Source of the DNA: Thioflexithrix psekupsensis
GTDB taxonomy: Bacteria > Pseudomonadota > Gammaproteobacteria > Beggiatoales > Beggiatoaceae
Assembly (NCBI RefSeq): GCF_002149925.1
Contig: NZ_MSLT01000018.1
Span: forward strand, 186,001-250,000
Length of the DNA: 64,000 nt
Direction: 5' to 3'
In this document: one piece after another, positions 1-10,684 of the stretch
Position numbering within the stretch: position 1 is the stretch's first letter
Layout of the letters: every line of letters starts with the position of its first letter
Program-made: the position numbers and the translations under genes
The notes under the pieces: model-generated
Database searches by the model: none
Told to the model about the DNA's origin: nothing
Seen by the model: the letters and a program-made list of their open reading frames with translations, nothing else

Positions 1-381
1 ATTTTGATTCATAGCCTCAGCGGGTTCAATTAATGCAATTTGATAACCGCCATAATGCGAGGTGAGTGTGCAGAATTGAATTAATCCGCGCACTTGATCA
101 ATTAAAATATTTTGACTGTTTTCCAATGGATTTAAGCGGATAAAATCAGGATGATGCCCCGCAGATAATAAATGGCAACCACGACAATGTCCGCACACGC
201 TGCCATCAGGACGCACGTCTTGACACAACAACGCGTAAACCAACTGTTCAGCCAGTTGCGTTTTACCCAAGCCGCGCTGCCCGCCCAACAACAGCGCGTG
301 GGGTAAACGCTTCTGCTGATGCGCGGTCATTAAGGTCTGCCAATGCGGCTGCAACCACGGCAATATCGCAGCGGGTTTCAC
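1..381 (-). CDS. holB: DNA polymerase III delta' subunit (partial, C-terminus off the left edge)
   Basis: Clamp-loader subunit that helps load the beta sliding clamp during replication. The first 127 codons are present. They include the P-loop region GGQRGLGKT followed by LAEQLVYALLCQ, and the zinc-binding cysteine cluster VCGHCRGC typical of delta'. The chosen start is a GTG at 379-381, whose GTGA overlaps the TGA stop of gspD by 4 bp and suggests translational coupling. HolB placed after a type II secretion gene is an unusual neighbour. The family call is secure; the rest of the protein lies outside the window. Confidence 0.85.
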   Translation of the reverse strand, partial: MKPAAILPWLQPHWQTLMTAHQQKRLPHALLLGGQRGLGKTQLAEQLVYALLCQDVRPDGSVCGHCRGCHLLSAGHHPDFIRLNPLENSQNILIDQVRGLIQFCTLTSHYGGYQIALIEPAEAMNQN

Positions 382-2585
382 GGATTTTCTACCCGCAACC
401 GATCCAAACCGTATAAGTAGAAAATCTCCCGATTTAATAAATCACCAATCGCTTTCATTCGTGCTTTAAATTGCTGCACAATAGGGCTATTGTCTAATTC
501 TGGATTCACAATTTCTGGCACCATAATTAATACCAGTTCAGTGCGTTGATAATTTTTAGTACGCGAAGAAAATAAGGTGTCTCCAAATAAGGGAATGCGA
601 TTTAAACCGGGGATGCCTTCTTGCGAATTATTATAACGGTCTTGAATTAATCCCCCAATCACAATCGGCGTGCCATTACGCACCACCACTAAGGTTTGCA
701 CTTTGCGTTGATCAAAAGAAGGATTTCCGCTACGTGTGGGGCCTAAACTGGAAATTTCTTGGGAAATTTTTAAGTTAATAATTCCATCGTCATTAATGCG
801 TGGCTCTACCGATAAAATAACGCCCACACTTTCATATTGCGGCCCCGAATTCACCAATTGTCCCGTGGAGGTGACATTCGTGGCACCGGGGATGGGTTCA
901 CGCGATCCCACTTCAATGCGCGCTTCTTCGTTATTCCGCACCAAAACCGACGGGCGAGATAATACGCGAACATCACTGTTTTGCGTGATTAAATTAAGCA
1001 GCGCATTTAATCCCCCCGATAAGTAATTTAAAGTAAATCCTGTCAACCCCCCCACGCTAATCGTGGTGTTATCAGTGCTTGCAGACACGTTAGCGGGCAA
1101 ATTTCCCCCTGGCGGACTGGTGTTAAAACCGACCGTTCCCCGATCATTGCCCAGAATCCCTTGCCAATCTACGCCGTGTTGCGTGGCTTCATTCAGTGTC
1201 ACTTCGGCAATCACCACATTCACCATCACTTCTTTAGGCGCACGATCTAGGATGCGAATGGTTTCTAGTAATTGGCGATAATCACGCGGCGTAGCGCGGA
1301 CAATTAAGCTATTGGTTTTTTCATCCGCCGTGACTTTGACCATTAATTGAGCGGATACCGCGCCTGTGGGCGTGGCATTGGGAGTGGGGGAGGGTGTATT
1401 TTCTACTATTGTCACTCCGTTTTCGGTTTGGAAAAAAGAAGACACGGGCGTGGTTTCTTCTGTGGTCTCTTCGGTTTGTCCTAAGCGATCCTCGTCTTGA
1501 TCCGATTCAAACACGCTGGATAAGGTTGAAGCCAAATCTTTTGCGTCTAAATTACGCACGTTATAAATAAATACTTGTTCAGTACTTTCTTCACTGCGTT
1601 CGTCGAGAATATTCACCCACATTTCCACTTCTTTAAAGCCGCTATTCGGTGGCGCAATAACCAGTAAGGCGTTAATGCGTTCTAATGATAAAACTTGGTA
1701 GGCAATCGGGATATTATTCCCTGACATGGCTTGTAAGATTTTATCTAAATCGGCTTGTACTTCTGCGGCTTTGCTGTTTTGTAGTCGAAATAAGCGCATT
1801 CCACGGTGGCGAAAAGGGTCAGCATCGATGATTTTTAATAATTGGTTGACCCGCTCAATGCGATCTGGCGTGGCAATGATGCCGATAATATTTAAACTCG
1901 GTAAGCTCAACACGCGCCCTGTCGGTTGCAACAGCGGGGTCAGCACGTTGATCGCCGCATCGGCCGCAATGTAACGCAAGGGCGTGATTTGCAGCACTTC
2001 AGCAGAATTACGCCCTAAAACACTGCTGGCTTCGCCGATGGTGCCGGGCAAACCTGCGCCGAGACCTTCTTTTTTAAAGTGGTACACATTGCCTTTGCGC
2101 TCCATCGATACGCCCGCATCGACGAGTAAGAGTTGCAATAAAGGCCACAAATCTTCGCGCTTTAATTTATTTTCAGGTGCGGTGCGAAGGGTGACTTTAT
2201 CGGCAATGCTAGGGTCGATAACGGTAGAGATTTCTAAGGCAGAAGCAATGGTTTCAATGACTTGTCGCAATTCGCCTTGTTCAAAATTTAATTCAATCGT
2301 GGCATTGGAATCTAATTGAGATAAGTCTAAGCCCTGCGCTTGGCGATCAGGCCAGTCGGGTAATGCGCCTGTTTGGTTGACTTCTCTTAGGGGTGAAGGG
2401 GCAGGCGCGGATAATTCGACAATGGGCGAGCCTTGAGTTTTATTGGGGTCATCGGTGGGGACTATGCCCATGCGTGCCAACTCTAAAGCGGTCAGGGGTT
2501 CGGGGGGGTTGGGTGGTGTGGCACAACCCGCTATCCACAATGTCTGACAGAATAAGGCCATCGGTATATAACGCTTAATCAACAT
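378..2585 (-). CDS. gspD: Type II secretion system secretin GspD
   Basis: Outer-membrane secretin, the multimeric channel through which folded exoproteins leave the cell. The 735-residue protein begins with a lipoprotein signal (lipobox IAGC, Cys21), so it may need no pilotin. N0/N1-type domains follow from about residue 95 to 460, with an acidic and Thr-rich insertion near residues 370-410. The C-terminal secretin domain (about 470-700) has the conserved stretch RNGTPIVIGGLIQDR and ends near VPEIVNP. It is the last gsp gene of a minus-strand run gspM-E-F-D and overlaps holB. The class is certain from length, lipobox and secretin core; the exported substrates are not visible here. Confidence 0.93.
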   Translation of the reverse strand: MLIKRYIPMALFCQTLWIAGCATPPNPPEPLTALELARMGIVPTDDPNKTQGSPIVELSAPAPSPLREVNQTGALPDWPDRQAQGLDLSQLDSNATIELNFEQGELRQVIETIASALEISTVIDPSIADKVTLRTAPENKLKREDLWPLLQLLLVDAGVSMERKGNVYHFKKEGLGAGLPGTIGEASSVLGRNSAEVLQITPLRYIAADAAINVLTPLLQPTGRVLSLPSLNIIGIIATPDRIERVNQLLKIIDADPFRHRGMRLFRLQNSKAAEVQADLDKILQAMSGNNIPIAYQVLSLERINALLVIAPPNSGFKEVEMWVNILDERSEESTEQVFIYNVRNLDAKDLASTLSSVFESDQDEDRLGQTEETTEETTPVSSFFQTENGVTIVENTPSPTPNATPTGAVSAQLMVKVTADEKTNSLIVRATPRDYRQLLETIRILDRAPKEVMVNVVIAEVTLNEATQHGVDWQGILGNDRGTVGFNTSPPGGNLPANVSASTDNTTISVGGLTGFTLNYLSGGLNALLNLITQNSDVRVLSRPSVLVRNNEEARIEVGSREPIPGATNVTSTGQLVNSGPQYESVGVILSVEPRINDDGIINLKISQEISSLGPTRSGNPSFDQRKVQTLVVVRNGTPIVIGGLIQDRYNNSQEGIPGLNRIPLFGDTLFSSRTKNYQRTELVLIMVPEIVNPELDNSPIVQQFKARMKAIGDLLNREIFYLYGLDRLRVENP

Positions 2586-2626
2586 AAACGGTCTCTTTTT
2601 TAAGGGAATTTTTTTAAATCGGGGAA

Positions 2627-3835
2627 TTAATACTGCAATTGATTAATACTAAATACCGCAGATAACATCACGATAACAATCGTCCCCACCAACACACCCA
2701 TTAATACAATCAATGCAGGTTCGGCCAAGGCCACTAAACGGCTGGTTTTTTGGGTGACACTGGCATCAAAGGTTTCGGCTAATTTTTCTAAGATGTCGGC
2801 CGTGCGTCCTGATTCTTCGCCCACGATAATGAGTTGAGAAAGTAAGACTGGAAAAGTGCCTTCATTCGACAAGGCTTTACCCAAGCTGGTACCACCGCGC
2901 ACGGCTTCTTCGGCGTGAGCAATGGTGTGATTTAACACTTGATTTTCAATCACGCCGCGCACGATATGCAAACTTTTTAATAAGGGAATTCCCGCCCCCA
3001 ATAACGATCCCAATGTGCGGCAAAATCGAGAGGATTCTGCTTCTAATAATAATCCACCTAATAAGGGTGTTGAGAGTAAAAATTGGTCGCGTTGCAAGCG
3101 GGTTTCTTCTTGTTTATCTAATAATTTCCACGCATAAATCAATAAGAAGGGCAAGGGGATGAGCAGCCATCCCCATATTTTTAGCCATTGACTGATGTTT
3201 AATAATAAGGCGGCCGCGGGCGGTATGGCCGTTCCCATATTGTCAAACATGGTGGCAAATTGCGGCACGACATAAACCAATAATAAAATGACACTGAGTA
3301 ATCCCACCACCGCTAATATCATGGGGTAGATTAAGGAACTGATCACGGTGCGTTTTGCGGTATCGGCTGAGGTCATGAAATGGGCTAATTTGGGCAAGAG
3401 TCGATCTAAAATTCCGCCCTCTTCTCCCGCATGTACCATATTGATATACATACGGGAGAAGTAATGGGGATAAGCCTGTAAGGCATCGGCTAAACTTTTG
3501 CCTTCTTTGACCGATTGACGTAAATCGGCAATGAGTTGCTGCATGAGGGGTTTGGCGTTGATATTTTCTAATAAGGCCAAGGCGCGATCCATCGGGACAT
3601 GCGCCTCGACTAAGGTACACAAGCCATTGGTAAAGTCGATAATATCACGGTTAGTCACGCGCTGTTGAAATAAGCCTTGTGTATGAGGGTCGGCTTGCTG
3701 TTCGACTTTTAGCGGAATGAGTTGTCGATTTTGCAGGCTATTGACGACTTCTTGCTCGGTTTCGGCACTGAGTTGGCCGCTGAGAATTTTGCCGTTGATA
3801 TCGCAGGCTTGGTAACTATACTGATGTAAGGCCAT
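2627..3835 (-). CDS. gspF: Type II secretion inner-membrane platform protein GspF
   Basis: Polytopic inner-membrane protein that couples the GspE ATPase to pseudopilus assembly. The length of 402 residues is normal for the family. Two copies of the GspF domain are visible, about residues 68-190 and 270-395, each carrying the FxRxLxxLLxAGIPL/MDRALALL type of signature. Membrane segments lie near 170-195, 215-240 and 375-398. It sits 18 bp after gspE and 41 bp before gspD on the same strand, which makes one transcription unit likely. Confidence 0.93.
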   Translation of the reverse strand: MALHQYSYQACDINGKILSGQLSAETEQEVVNSLQNRQLIPLKVEQQADPHTQGLFQQRVTNRDIIDFTNGLCTLVEAHVPMDRALALLENINAKPLMQQLIADLRQSVKEGKSLADALQAYPHYFSRMYINMVHAGEEGGILDRLLPKLAHFMTSADTAKRTVISSLIYPMILAVVGLLSVILLLVYVVPQFATMFDNMGTAIPPAAALLLNISQWLKIWGWLLIPLPFLLIYAWKLLDKQEETRLQRDQFLLSTPLLGGLLLEAESSRFCRTLGSLLGAGIPLLKSLHIVRGVIENQVLNHTIAHAEEAVRGGTSLGKALSNEGTFPVLLSQLIIVGEESGRTADILEKLAETFDASVTQKTSRLVALAEPALIVLMGVLVGTIVIVMLSAVFSINQLQY

Positions 3836-3853
3836 GGATATTCCTCGAACGGG

Positions 3854-5320
3854 CTAAGTGGCGCGAGTCACTCGCACGATTTCTTCGGGCGTGGTGATTC
3901 CGTTGTACAATTTTTCTAAGGCATCGCCGCGTAGGGTGCGCATTCCTTCTTGAATGGCTTGGACGCGGATTTGATTGGCATCGCCACCGCTGCTGATGAC
4001 GTGGCGCACGGAATCGGAGACAGGCAAAAATTCGTACAAACCCAATCGCCCCCGATAGCCCGTATTGGCGCACCGCTCACAGCCGCGCCCGCGGCGAATT
4101 GTGGGACAATCGCTGACTCGAATTCCCAATAAATTGGCTTCGTCTTCGGTCAAGGGCTGCGATTCTGCACAATGTAAACAGACTTTGCGCACCAACCGCT
4201 GCGCCATCACAGCCATTAAACTGGAACTGATGAGATACGTATCAATGCCCATGTCTTGTAAACGAGTGATCGCCCCGGCTGCATCATTCGTGTGTAAAGT
4301 AGAAAAAACCAAGTGACCCGTTAAAGCGGATTCAATCGCAATTTCAGCGGTTTCATTGTCTCGAATTTCCCCCACCATGATAATATCGGGGTCTTGCCGC
4401 ACAATTGAACGTAAACCCGCCGCAAAAGTTAAACCAATTTTGGCATTGACATGAATTTGCGTGATGCCATCTAATTGATATTCCACGGGGTCTTCGATGG
4501 TAATAATTTTTTGCGTTCCCGTGTTAATTTTTTCCAGCGTGCCGTATAAAGTCGTGGTTTTGCCGCTTCCCGTGGGGCCTGTGACCAAAATCATGCCGTG
4601 CGGCTGTTGAATGATGCGATTAAACGGTTTTAACACATCCAGCGGCATTCCTAATTTATCCAGTTCAACGTGTACATCACTGCGATCAAGAATACGCAAC
4701 ACCACTGATTCCCCATGCACACCGGGTAAAGTCGAAACCCGCATGTCTAGCGAACGTTCGCCTAAACTGTATTGAATTCGTCCATCTTGCGGCAGGCGTT
4801 TTTCGCCGATGTCTAAGCGTGCCATGAGTTTGACCCGCGAAGTCACTGCCGCTTGCACATTGGCCGGTAAACGCTCGATATTCACCATCACACCATCAAC
4901 GCGACAACGCACAACTAATTGTTTTTCTTCGGGTTCAAAGTGAATATCACTGGCGTTTAAATCCAAAGCGCGTTCCATTAAATGATTCACCATGCGAATC
5001 ACCGGCGCGTCCGAAGCCAAATCACGCAAATAATCATTGTCAAATTCGGCAATGCCTTGTGCATTGGCATTATTTTCAATTTCAGGAGCTAAACGCGCCC
5101 GCCAATGTTTAATTAAGCGTTCAACTTGATCTTCAGGAGCGCGTTGGAAATGGATATGTTGTCCCAATAAAAAACGAATTTTTGCCCGATCTTCAGCATC
5201 TGGAGCTTGATGAAATAATAAACAGGGATTCTCAGGAAATTGTTCAATCGGCGCGATGCCTTTCTTGGATAATAACTGAGTAAATAAGGGTAAATTTAAT
5301 TGAGCCAATGACATAAACAT
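3854..5320 (-). CDS. gspE: Type II secretion ATPase GspE
   Basis: Cytoplasmic AAA-like ATPase that powers pseudopilus assembly. Visible are the Walker A motif GPTGSGKTT (residues 248-256), an Asp box/Walker B region around PDIIMVGEIRD (311-321), a His box with STLHTNDA, and the four-cysteine zinc site at C381, C384, C414 and C417. The N-terminal GspE_N domain is short. The ATG overlaps the stop of the preceding gspM-like gene as TAATG, so translation is probably coupled; a second in-frame ATG lies at codon 3. At 488 residues it is slightly shorter than the E. coli type, because the N-terminal part is reduced. Confidence 0.94.
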   Translation of the reverse strand: MFMSLAQLNLPLFTQLLSKKGIAPIEQFPENPCLLFHQAPDAEDRAKIRFLLGQHIHFQRAPEDQVERLIKHWRARLAPEIENNANAQGIAEFDNDYLRDLASDAPVIRMVNHLMERALDLNASDIHFEPEEKQLVVRCRVDGVMVNIERLPANVQAAVTSRVKLMARLDIGEKRLPQDGRIQYSLGERSLDMRVSTLPGVHGESVVLRILDRSDVHVELDKLGMPLDVLKPFNRIIQQPHGMILVTGPTGSGKTTTLYGTLEKINTGTQKIITIEDPVEYQLDGITQIHVNAKIGLTFAAGLRSIVRQDPDIIMVGEIRDNETAEIAIESALTGHLVFSTLHTNDAAGAITRLQDMGIDTYLISSSLMAVMAQRLVRKVCLHCAESQPLTEDEANLLGIRVSDCPTIRRGRGCERCANTGYRGRLGLYEFLPVSDSVRHVISSGGDANQIRVQAIQEGMRTLRGDALEKLYNGITTPEEIVRVTRAT

Positions 5321-5874
5321 TACCCCGTAGGCAGCATTTCAATAAGACGACTAAATCCCGTGACTTTCATATCGACATTAAGCCGATTATTCTGTCCCAC
5401 TCGCACATCCATATACACCACAATTAACCGTTCTGGCGCGTTATTTAAGGCTTGTAAATAATTAATAAGCGAGGCCGAATCAGTTTGTAATTGTACCGAT
5501 TGCGTGACCAGCATCCATGAGGGATTCAGATTAAATTCAGGCACGGCCATAGATTGTACATTTAACTGATGTTGGCGAGCGACATCGCGCAAAATCCCTT
5601 GTAAACGCGCCGCGACCAAGTCTTGCGTGCCGCCTTGCAATAAGCCTGCATTCACTTTGGCTAGGTTATCGGAAGCCTGTCGATGGGCTTCTTCCCACAT
5701 TTGCGCGGCTTGTCCTAATTGTTGATAACGCACGAAATCATTTTCAATTTGGGCAAGATTTTGTCGATAATTATCAATCAGCCGCGCTCCCGCTGGAATG
5801 ATCACAAACGGGAGCATATAGCCTAAAAAGATAAATAACATTATCGTGAATAAACGCTTTTCTTTTGCCGTCAA
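5320..5874 (-). CDS. GspM-like (PilO-fold) type II secretion protein
   Basis: Bitopic inner-membrane protein of 184 residues: a short cytoplasmic N-terminus, one membrane segment at about residues 9-29, a coiled coil at about 33-75, and a C-terminal periplasmic domain with alternating strands ending in a ferredoxin-like fold (LQLQTDSASLINYLQALNNAPERLIV region). This is the architecture of GspM subtype b/PilO, which links the ATPase platform to the pseudopilus. It is first in the gspM-E-F-D run and couples to gspE through TAATG. I see no gspL, gspC or pseudopilin genes nearby, so the rest of the apparatus must be encoded elsewhere. Confidence 0.75.
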   Translation of the reverse strand: MTAKEKRLFTIMLFIFLGYMLPFVIIPAGARLIDNYRQNLAQIENDFVRYQQLGQAAQMWEEAHRQASDNLAKVNAGLLQGGTQDLVAARLQGILRDVARQHQLNVQSMAVPEFNLNPSWMLVTQSVQLQTDSASLINYLQALNNAPERLIVVYMDVRVGQNNRLNVDMKVTGFSRLIEMLPTG

Positions 5875-5929
5875 GGGAAATCACGTCCTGAATATGGATT
5901 AAAGTGTCAATTAAGAAAAAATAAGCGCG

Positions 5930-8698
5930 TTAAATTGCTTGTATTTTTAATACTTGGGCTTCTAATTGTTGTATTGACGCGCTCATGTCTGCCAAACGTT
6001 GTTGTTCGGTGGCGATAATCTCGGCGGGGGCGCGAGAAATAAAATTAGGATTTTGCAATTTCTCATTGGATTTGGCAAAATCTTTACGAATTTTTTCTAA
6101 TTCTTTATTTAAGCGTTTTAATTCCGCTTCTTTATCGATTAAGCCGGCCAGTGGAATTAACACCCGCATTTCCCCGACCAATGCCAGCGCAGATTCAGGG
6201 GCATTCACCGACGCGTCTAACCATTCAATGCGTTCTAAGCGCGCCAAACGGCTAATTAACACATCATGCCGTGCCAAGCGTTGGGCATCTTCGGCAGAAC
6301 CATTTTGTAATAACACGGTTAATAATTTGCCCGGTGCAATGTCCATTTCCGAGCGAATGCGTCGCACACCTAACACAAATTGTTTTAACCACTCAATTTC
6401 CTGTTGCGCTTGGGAATCAATGAGATCAGCTTGACCTTGCGGATAAGGTTGTAGTGATACGGTTTCGCCTGAAACGCCCGCCAACGGCGCGACTTTGTGC
6501 CACAATTCTTCCGTTAAAAACGGCATGGTAGGATGGAGTAAACGCAAAATGGTTTCCAAAGTGCGCACTAACGTCCGTCGTGTCCCCCGTTTAGCGGCAA
6601 TACGGAACTCTTCACTTTGCAATACGGGTTTAGATAATTCTAAATACCAATCGCAATATTCATTCCATACAAATTCATATAACACATTCGCCATTAAATC
6701 AAAACGATACTGTTGAATATGGGTAGCGACATCACGCGCCACTTCTTGCGTTAAGGCAATAATCCAACGATCCGCATCAGATAATTCAATCGCAGCATTC
6801 TGATCCAATCCCGTATCCTGATCTTCGGTGTTCATTAACACATAACGGGTGGCATTCCACAGTTTATTACAAAAATTACGATAGCCTTCAATACGCGCCA
6901 AATCAAACCGAATATCACGCCCTGTTGAAGCTAAGGCCGCGAAAGTAAAGCGTAACGCATCCGTACCAAAGGCAGGAATACCTTGTGGGAATTGTTCACG
7001 GGTACTGCGTTCAATTTTCGGTGCCATTTCGGGCTGCATTAAGCCTGTGGTTCTTTTGGCCACTAAAACTTCTAAAGACACGCCATCAATTAAATCTAAA
7101 GGGTCTAATACATTGCCTTTAGATTTAGACATTTTCTGCCCTTCAGAATCTCGAATTAAGCCGTGAATATAGACTTCTCGAAACGGCACATCTCCCATAA
7201 ACTTTAGCCCGAACATAATCATTCGCGCCACCCAAAAGAAAATAATATCAAAGCCTGTGACTAATACGCTGGTCGGATAAAATGTATTTAATCGCTCGGT
7301 ATTTTCTGGCCAACCGAGGGTAGAAAATGGCCACAATGCCGACGAAAACCACGTGTCCAACACATCATCGTCTTGCGTTAAAACCACAGAACTGTCCAAT
7401 TGATACTGTTCTCGAATACTGGTTTCATCATAACCGACATACACATTGCCCGCTTTATCATACCATGCAGGAATACGATGCCCCCACCAAATTTGGCGGC
7501 TAATACACCAATCTTCGATATTATTCATCCAGTCGAAATAAGTTTTACTCCAATTTTCAGGAACAAAACGAATTTTTCCTGTTTCTACGGCCTCAATGGC
7601 CATTTTAGCCAAGGGTTCAACTTTAACATACCATTGATCGGTTAATAACGGTTCAATTACAGCATGACTTCGGTCGCCGCGAGGCACCATTAATTTATGC
7701 GGCTTTACTTCTACCAATAAGCCACAAGATTCAAAATCAGTGACAATTCTTTTACGCGCTTCATATCGATCCATTCCCCGATAGGCTTTAGGCGCATTGT
7801 CATTAATCCGCGCATCTTCGGTAAAAATATTAATCATCGGCAATTGATGCCGTTGTCCCACCGCATAATCATTAAAATCATGCGCGGGCGTAATTTTCAC
7901 ACAACCCGATCCGAATTCAGGGTCAACATAATCATCAGCAATAATGGGGATCATTCGTCCCGTAAAAGGCAATTCAATTTCTTTACCAATTAAATGCTGA
8001 TAACGCGGATCATTCGGATTCACAGCGACGGCAGTATCACCCAACATGGTTTCGGGACGGGTGGTCGCCACCACCAACGAATCCGATCCATCGGCTAAAG
8101 GGTAACGCAAATGCCACATTTTCCCGTCTTCTTCTTGCGAAATCACTTCTAAATCAGACAGTGCCGTGTGAAACACGGGATCCCAATTGACCAGACGTTG
8201 ACCGCGATAAATTAAACCTTCTCGATACAAACGCACAAATACCTCACGCACCGCATGAGATAAGCCCTCGTCCATCGTAAACCGTTCATGTTCCCAATCC
8301 AACGACGCGCCCAAACGACACAATTGCCGTTTGATATGTCCACCCGATTGGGCTTTCCATTGCCAAATTTTATCGACAAACGCATCACGGCCGACGCTGT
8401 GTCGGGTCATGCCTTGCGCACCGATTTGTCTTTCAACAACCATCTGCGTCGCAATACCCGCGTGGTCTGTTCCCGCTTGCCATAAGGTATTGTCGCCGCG
8501 CATCCGATGATAACGGGTGAGCAAATCCATTAACGTATCTTGGAAAGCATGTCCCATGTGCAGCGTGCCAGTCACATTGGGCGGGGGGATCATGATGCAA
8601 TAAGGCTGTCCGCTGCCGCTGGGGGCAAAATAGCCTTGTTTTTCCCAAATGTCGTACCAATGTGGCTCAATGGTCTGCGGGTTGTAGGTCTTTTCCAT
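5930..8698 (-). CDS. valS: Valyl-tRNA synthetase
   Basis: Class I aminoacyl-tRNA synthetase that charges tRNA-Val. From the ATG at 8698 the protein is 922 residues, and the HIGH-type motif GTLHMGH falls at residues 44-50. The KMSKS motif appears as [10 protein letters not shown], and a C-terminal coiled-coil tRNA-binding arm ends the protein. The frame extends upstream to a TTG at 8719, but the ATG gives the N-terminus usual for ValS ([15 protein letters not shown]). It is followed after 55 bp by the type II secretion genes on the same strand. Confidence 0.96.
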   Translation of the reverse strand: MEKTYNPQTIEPHWYDIWEKQGYFAPSGSGQPYCIMIPPPNVTGTLHMGHAFQDTLMDLLTRYHRMRGDNTLWQAGTDHAGIATQMVVERQIGAQGMTRHSVGRDAFVDKIWQWKAQSGGHIKRQLCRLGASLDWEHERFTMDEGLSHAVREVFVRLYREGLIYRGQRLVNWDPVFHTALSDLEVISQEEDGKMWHLRYPLADGSDSLVVATTRPETMLGDTAVAVNPNDPRYQHLIGKEIELPFTGRMIPIIADDYVDPEFGSGCVKITPAHDFNDYAVGQRHQLPMINIFTEDARINDNAPKAYRGMDRYEARKRIVTDFESCGLLVEVKPHKLMVPRGDRSHAVIEPLLTDQWYVKVEPLAKMAIEAVETGKIRFVPENWSKTYFDWMNNIEDWCISRQIWWGHRIPAWYDKAGNVYVGYDETSIREQYQLDSSVVLTQDDDVLDTWFSSALWPFSTLGWPENTERLNTFYPTSVLVTGFDIIFFWVARMIMFGLKFMGDVPFREVYIHGLIRDSEGQKMSKSKGNVLDPLDLIDGVSLEVLVAKRTTGLMQPEMAPKIERSTREQFPQGIPAFGTDALRFTFAALASTGRDIRFDLARIEGYRNFCNKLWNATRYVLMNTEDQDTGLDQNAAIELSDADRWIIALTQEVARDVATHIQQYRFDLMANVLYEFVWNEYCDWYLELSKPVLQSEEFRIAAKRGTRRTLVRTLETILRLLHPTMPFLTEELWHKVAPLAGVSGETVSLQPYPQGQADLIDSQAQQEIEWLKQFVLGVRRIRSEMDIAPGKLLTVLLQNGSAEDAQRLARHDVLISRLARLERIEWLDASVNAPESALALVGEMRVLIPLAGLIDKEAELKRLNKELEKIRKDFAKSNEKLQNPNFISRAPAEIIATEQQRLADMSASIQQLEAQVLKIQAI

Positions 8699-8802
8699 AG
8701 GATACGTGTACTTGCTCAAGGTTGAAAGATTTTAAAGATGCCAAATTATAGCACTATGCACGCGAGATTGAATCACCGCATCAATCGACCCCATCAAATC
8801 TC

Positions 8803-8832
8803 TTCGACCCATGTGACTGTCCATCCTATAAT
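8803..8832 (+). promoter_or_regulatory. Possible sigma-70 promoter for the ccm operon
   Basis: A perfect TATAAT (8827-8832) lies 18 bp after a poor -35 match TTCGAC (8803-8808), in the 198-bp gap between divergent valS and ccmB. It would drive the whole ccm run. The -35 match is weak, so the call rests mainly on the -10 box and its location. Confidence 0.4.
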
Positions 8833-8896
8833 AGCCCCCATAACGTCTATGTACCCAACCCTTCCTTCTCAACTTTTTATTCACGGTCTCTCAACC

Positions 8897-9574
8897 ATGT
8901 CCACGCTCTCTCACACTTTTTTCGCCTTACTCCAACGTGATTTAACGCTCTATTATCGCCATCGGGCTGAACTCATTCAGCCGCTGCTTTTCTTTCTTAT
9001 TGTTATTACCTTATTTCCTTTGGGCATTAGTCCTGAAATGCGCCTCTTAGCGCAAATTGCCCCAGGCATCATTTGGGTGGCTGCTTTATTGGCCGCTATG
9101 CTTTCCTTAGACAGCCTTTTTCGCTCCGATTTTGAAGACGGCACCCTAGAGCAATTGGCTTTATCGCCCCATGCTTTACCCGTATTGGTATTGGCGAAAG
9201 TCTTGGCACATTGGTTGGTCACGGGCTTTCCCTTATTACTGCTGGCACCGCTCTTGGGTGAATTATTGTTTTTGCCTGAAACCGCGGTGTTGCCTTTACT
9301 TCTCACCTTGCTGTTGGGAACGCCTATTTTAAGTTTGATCGGTGCCATTGGCGTGGCCTTAACGGTGGGTTTACGGCGCGGCGGGATGTTATTGTCGCTT
9401 TTAGTGCTACCTTTGTACATTCCTGTGTTGATTTTTGCGGCCAATGCTGTCAATGTAGCAGCCAGCGGCTTTCCGATTAGCGGACAACTTTTTTTGTTGT
9501 TGGCTTTACTGAGTTTAGCGGTGACGCTGTCGCCGTTTGCTACGGCGGCGGCTTTACGGATTAGTTTAAGTTGA
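8897..9574 (+). CDS. ccmB: Heme exporter protein CcmB
   Basis: Integral membrane subunit of the CcmAB ABC transporter in cytochrome c maturation system I, which releases holo-CcmE from CcmC. From the ATG at 8897 it is 225 residues, the normal length, with six hydrophobic segments. The opening HTFFALLQRDLTLYYRHRAE and the SLDSLFRSDFEDGTLEQL stretch are characteristic. The frame is open 159 bp further upstream, but that part has no family resemblance. Unusually, no ccmA precedes it; valS lies there on the opposite strand. Confidence 0.93.
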   Translation: MSTLSHTFFALLQRDLTLYYRHRAELIQPLLFFLIVITLFPLGISPEMRLLAQIAPGIIWVAALLAAMLSLDSLFRSDFEDGTLEQLALSPHALPVLVLAKVLAHWLVTGFPLLLLAPLLGELLFLPETAVLPLLLTLLLGTPILSLIGAIGVALTVGLRRGGMLLSLLVLPLYIPVLIFAANAVNVAASGFPISGQLFLLLALLSLAVTLSPFATAAALRISLS

Positions 9575-9671
9575 CTCTGATCAGATTAAATTTGATTGGA
9601 TTTTTAGTGTTGAATTGACTTAAATTAACCCTTTCTTTTTGTAAAAATCACACACGATAGTTTTAAAGATT

Positions 9672-10475
9672 ATGTGGGCTTTTGTTAATCGTTTGTCTTC
9701 TCCAAGAAATTTTTACCATTTCGCTGGTCGATGGATTCCATGGTTGGGTGCGGCAACGGTATTGCTGTTGGCCGCGGGATTATATGGCGGCTTGGTGTTG
9801 GCTCCTCCCGATTATCAGCAAGGAGAGAGTTTTAGAATCATCTATGTGCATGTCCCCGCCGCGTGGTTGGGCATGTTTAGCTATGCGTTTATGGCGGGTG
9901 TGGGCGCGATTGGTTTGATTTGGCGCATCAAGTTGGCCGAGGCCATGGCCGCCAGTGTCGCACCGATTGGGGCCTCTTTTGCCTTTCTTGCGCTGGTGAC
10001 CGGTGCCTTGTGGGGAAAACCCATGTGGGGCGCGTGGTGGGTGTGGGATGCGCGCTTGACTTCGACGTTGATTTTATTTTTTCTCTATTTGGGCGTGATC
10101 GCGCTCAATACGGCGATTGAAGATAAACGCAACGCGGCGCGTGCCAGTGCGGTGTTGGCGATTGTGGGGGTGGTGAATATTCCAATTATTGTTTATTCGG
10201 TGGAATGGTGGAATACTTTGCATCAAAAAGCGACGATCAGTATTATCAAATTCCAAGCCCCGTCTATTCATCTGGATATGTTGATTCCCTTGTTCATCAT
10301 GGCATTGGCTTTTAAGTTGTTTTTCTTTACAGTATTATTCATGCGCACTCGTGGCGAGTTGTTAGATCGAGAGCGTCATAGTCGTTGGGTGCAAGAATTG
10401 GTCGGCGACGCGACGCAAATGGCGGTGTTGAAACCTTCTGATCGGTCTGATGATTTGTCGATGAATGGGCGTTAA
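9672..10475 (+). CDS. ccmC: Heme-handling protein CcmC
   Basis: Inner-membrane protein that presents heme to the chaperone CcmE. The tryptophan-rich WWD motif is visible as WWVWDARLTS (residues 122-131). Flanking periplasmic histidines occur at His60 (YVHVPAAW) and in the TLHQKAT stretch near residue 184, the expected heme ligands. Six membrane segments and 267 residues fit the family. It is separated from ccmB by 97 bp, so a secondary promoter is possible, and it is followed closely by ccmD. Confidence 0.95.
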   Translation: MWAFVNRLSSPRNFYHFAGRWIPWLGAATVLLLAAGLYGGLVLAPPDYQQGESFRIIYVHVPAAWLGMFSYAFMAGVGAIGLIWRIKLAEAMAASVAPIGASFAFLALVTGALWGKPMWGAWWVWDARLTSTLILFFLYLGVIALNTAIEDKRNAARASAVLAIVGVVNIPIIVYSVEWWNTLHQKATISIIKFQAPSIHLDMLIPLFIMALAFKLFFFTVLFMRTRGELLDRERHSRWVQELVGDATQMAVLKPSDRSDDLSMNGR

Positions 10476-10498
10476 TTTTAGGAGGATGTGCAGTCAAA

Positions 10499-10684
10499 AT
10501 GGGTGAGTTTTTTGAAATGGGAGGATATGGTTTTTATGTGTGGACAAGTTACGCGCTCTTTGCGATTGTGTTTGTCGGCAATGTCCTCGTGGCGTGGAGA
10601 CGCGAACGGGCGTTTCTTAACAGTTTAAGTCGTAAAGTGCGGAGAAAACAAAATGAGCTTTATCACTCTGACGCGCAAGCATAA
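10499..10684 (+). CDS. ccmD: CcmD, small membrane protein of heme export
   Basis: Short protein of 61 residues with the typical opening MGEFFEMGGYGFYVWTSY, one membrane segment (about 14-32) and a basic cytoplasmic tail containing RRERAFL. In E. coli CcmD helps release holo-CcmE from CcmABC. The start has a good Shine-Dalgarno (GGAGGATG) upstream. Its 3' end overlaps ccmE by 32 bp. Confidence 0.92.
   Translation: MGEFFEMGGYGFYVWTSYALFAIVFVGNVLVAWRRERAFLNSLSRKVRRKQNELYHSDAQA

Noticed and set aside
736-1281. Plus-strand frames opposite gspD
   Set aside because: They mirror a conserved secretin frame and have no start signals or recognisable motifs.
8977-9453. A 158-codon frame on the minus strand inside ccmB
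   Set aside because: It is the antisense of a well-conserved membrane protein gene, lacks a ribosome site and has a basic low-complexity translation typical of a shadow frame.
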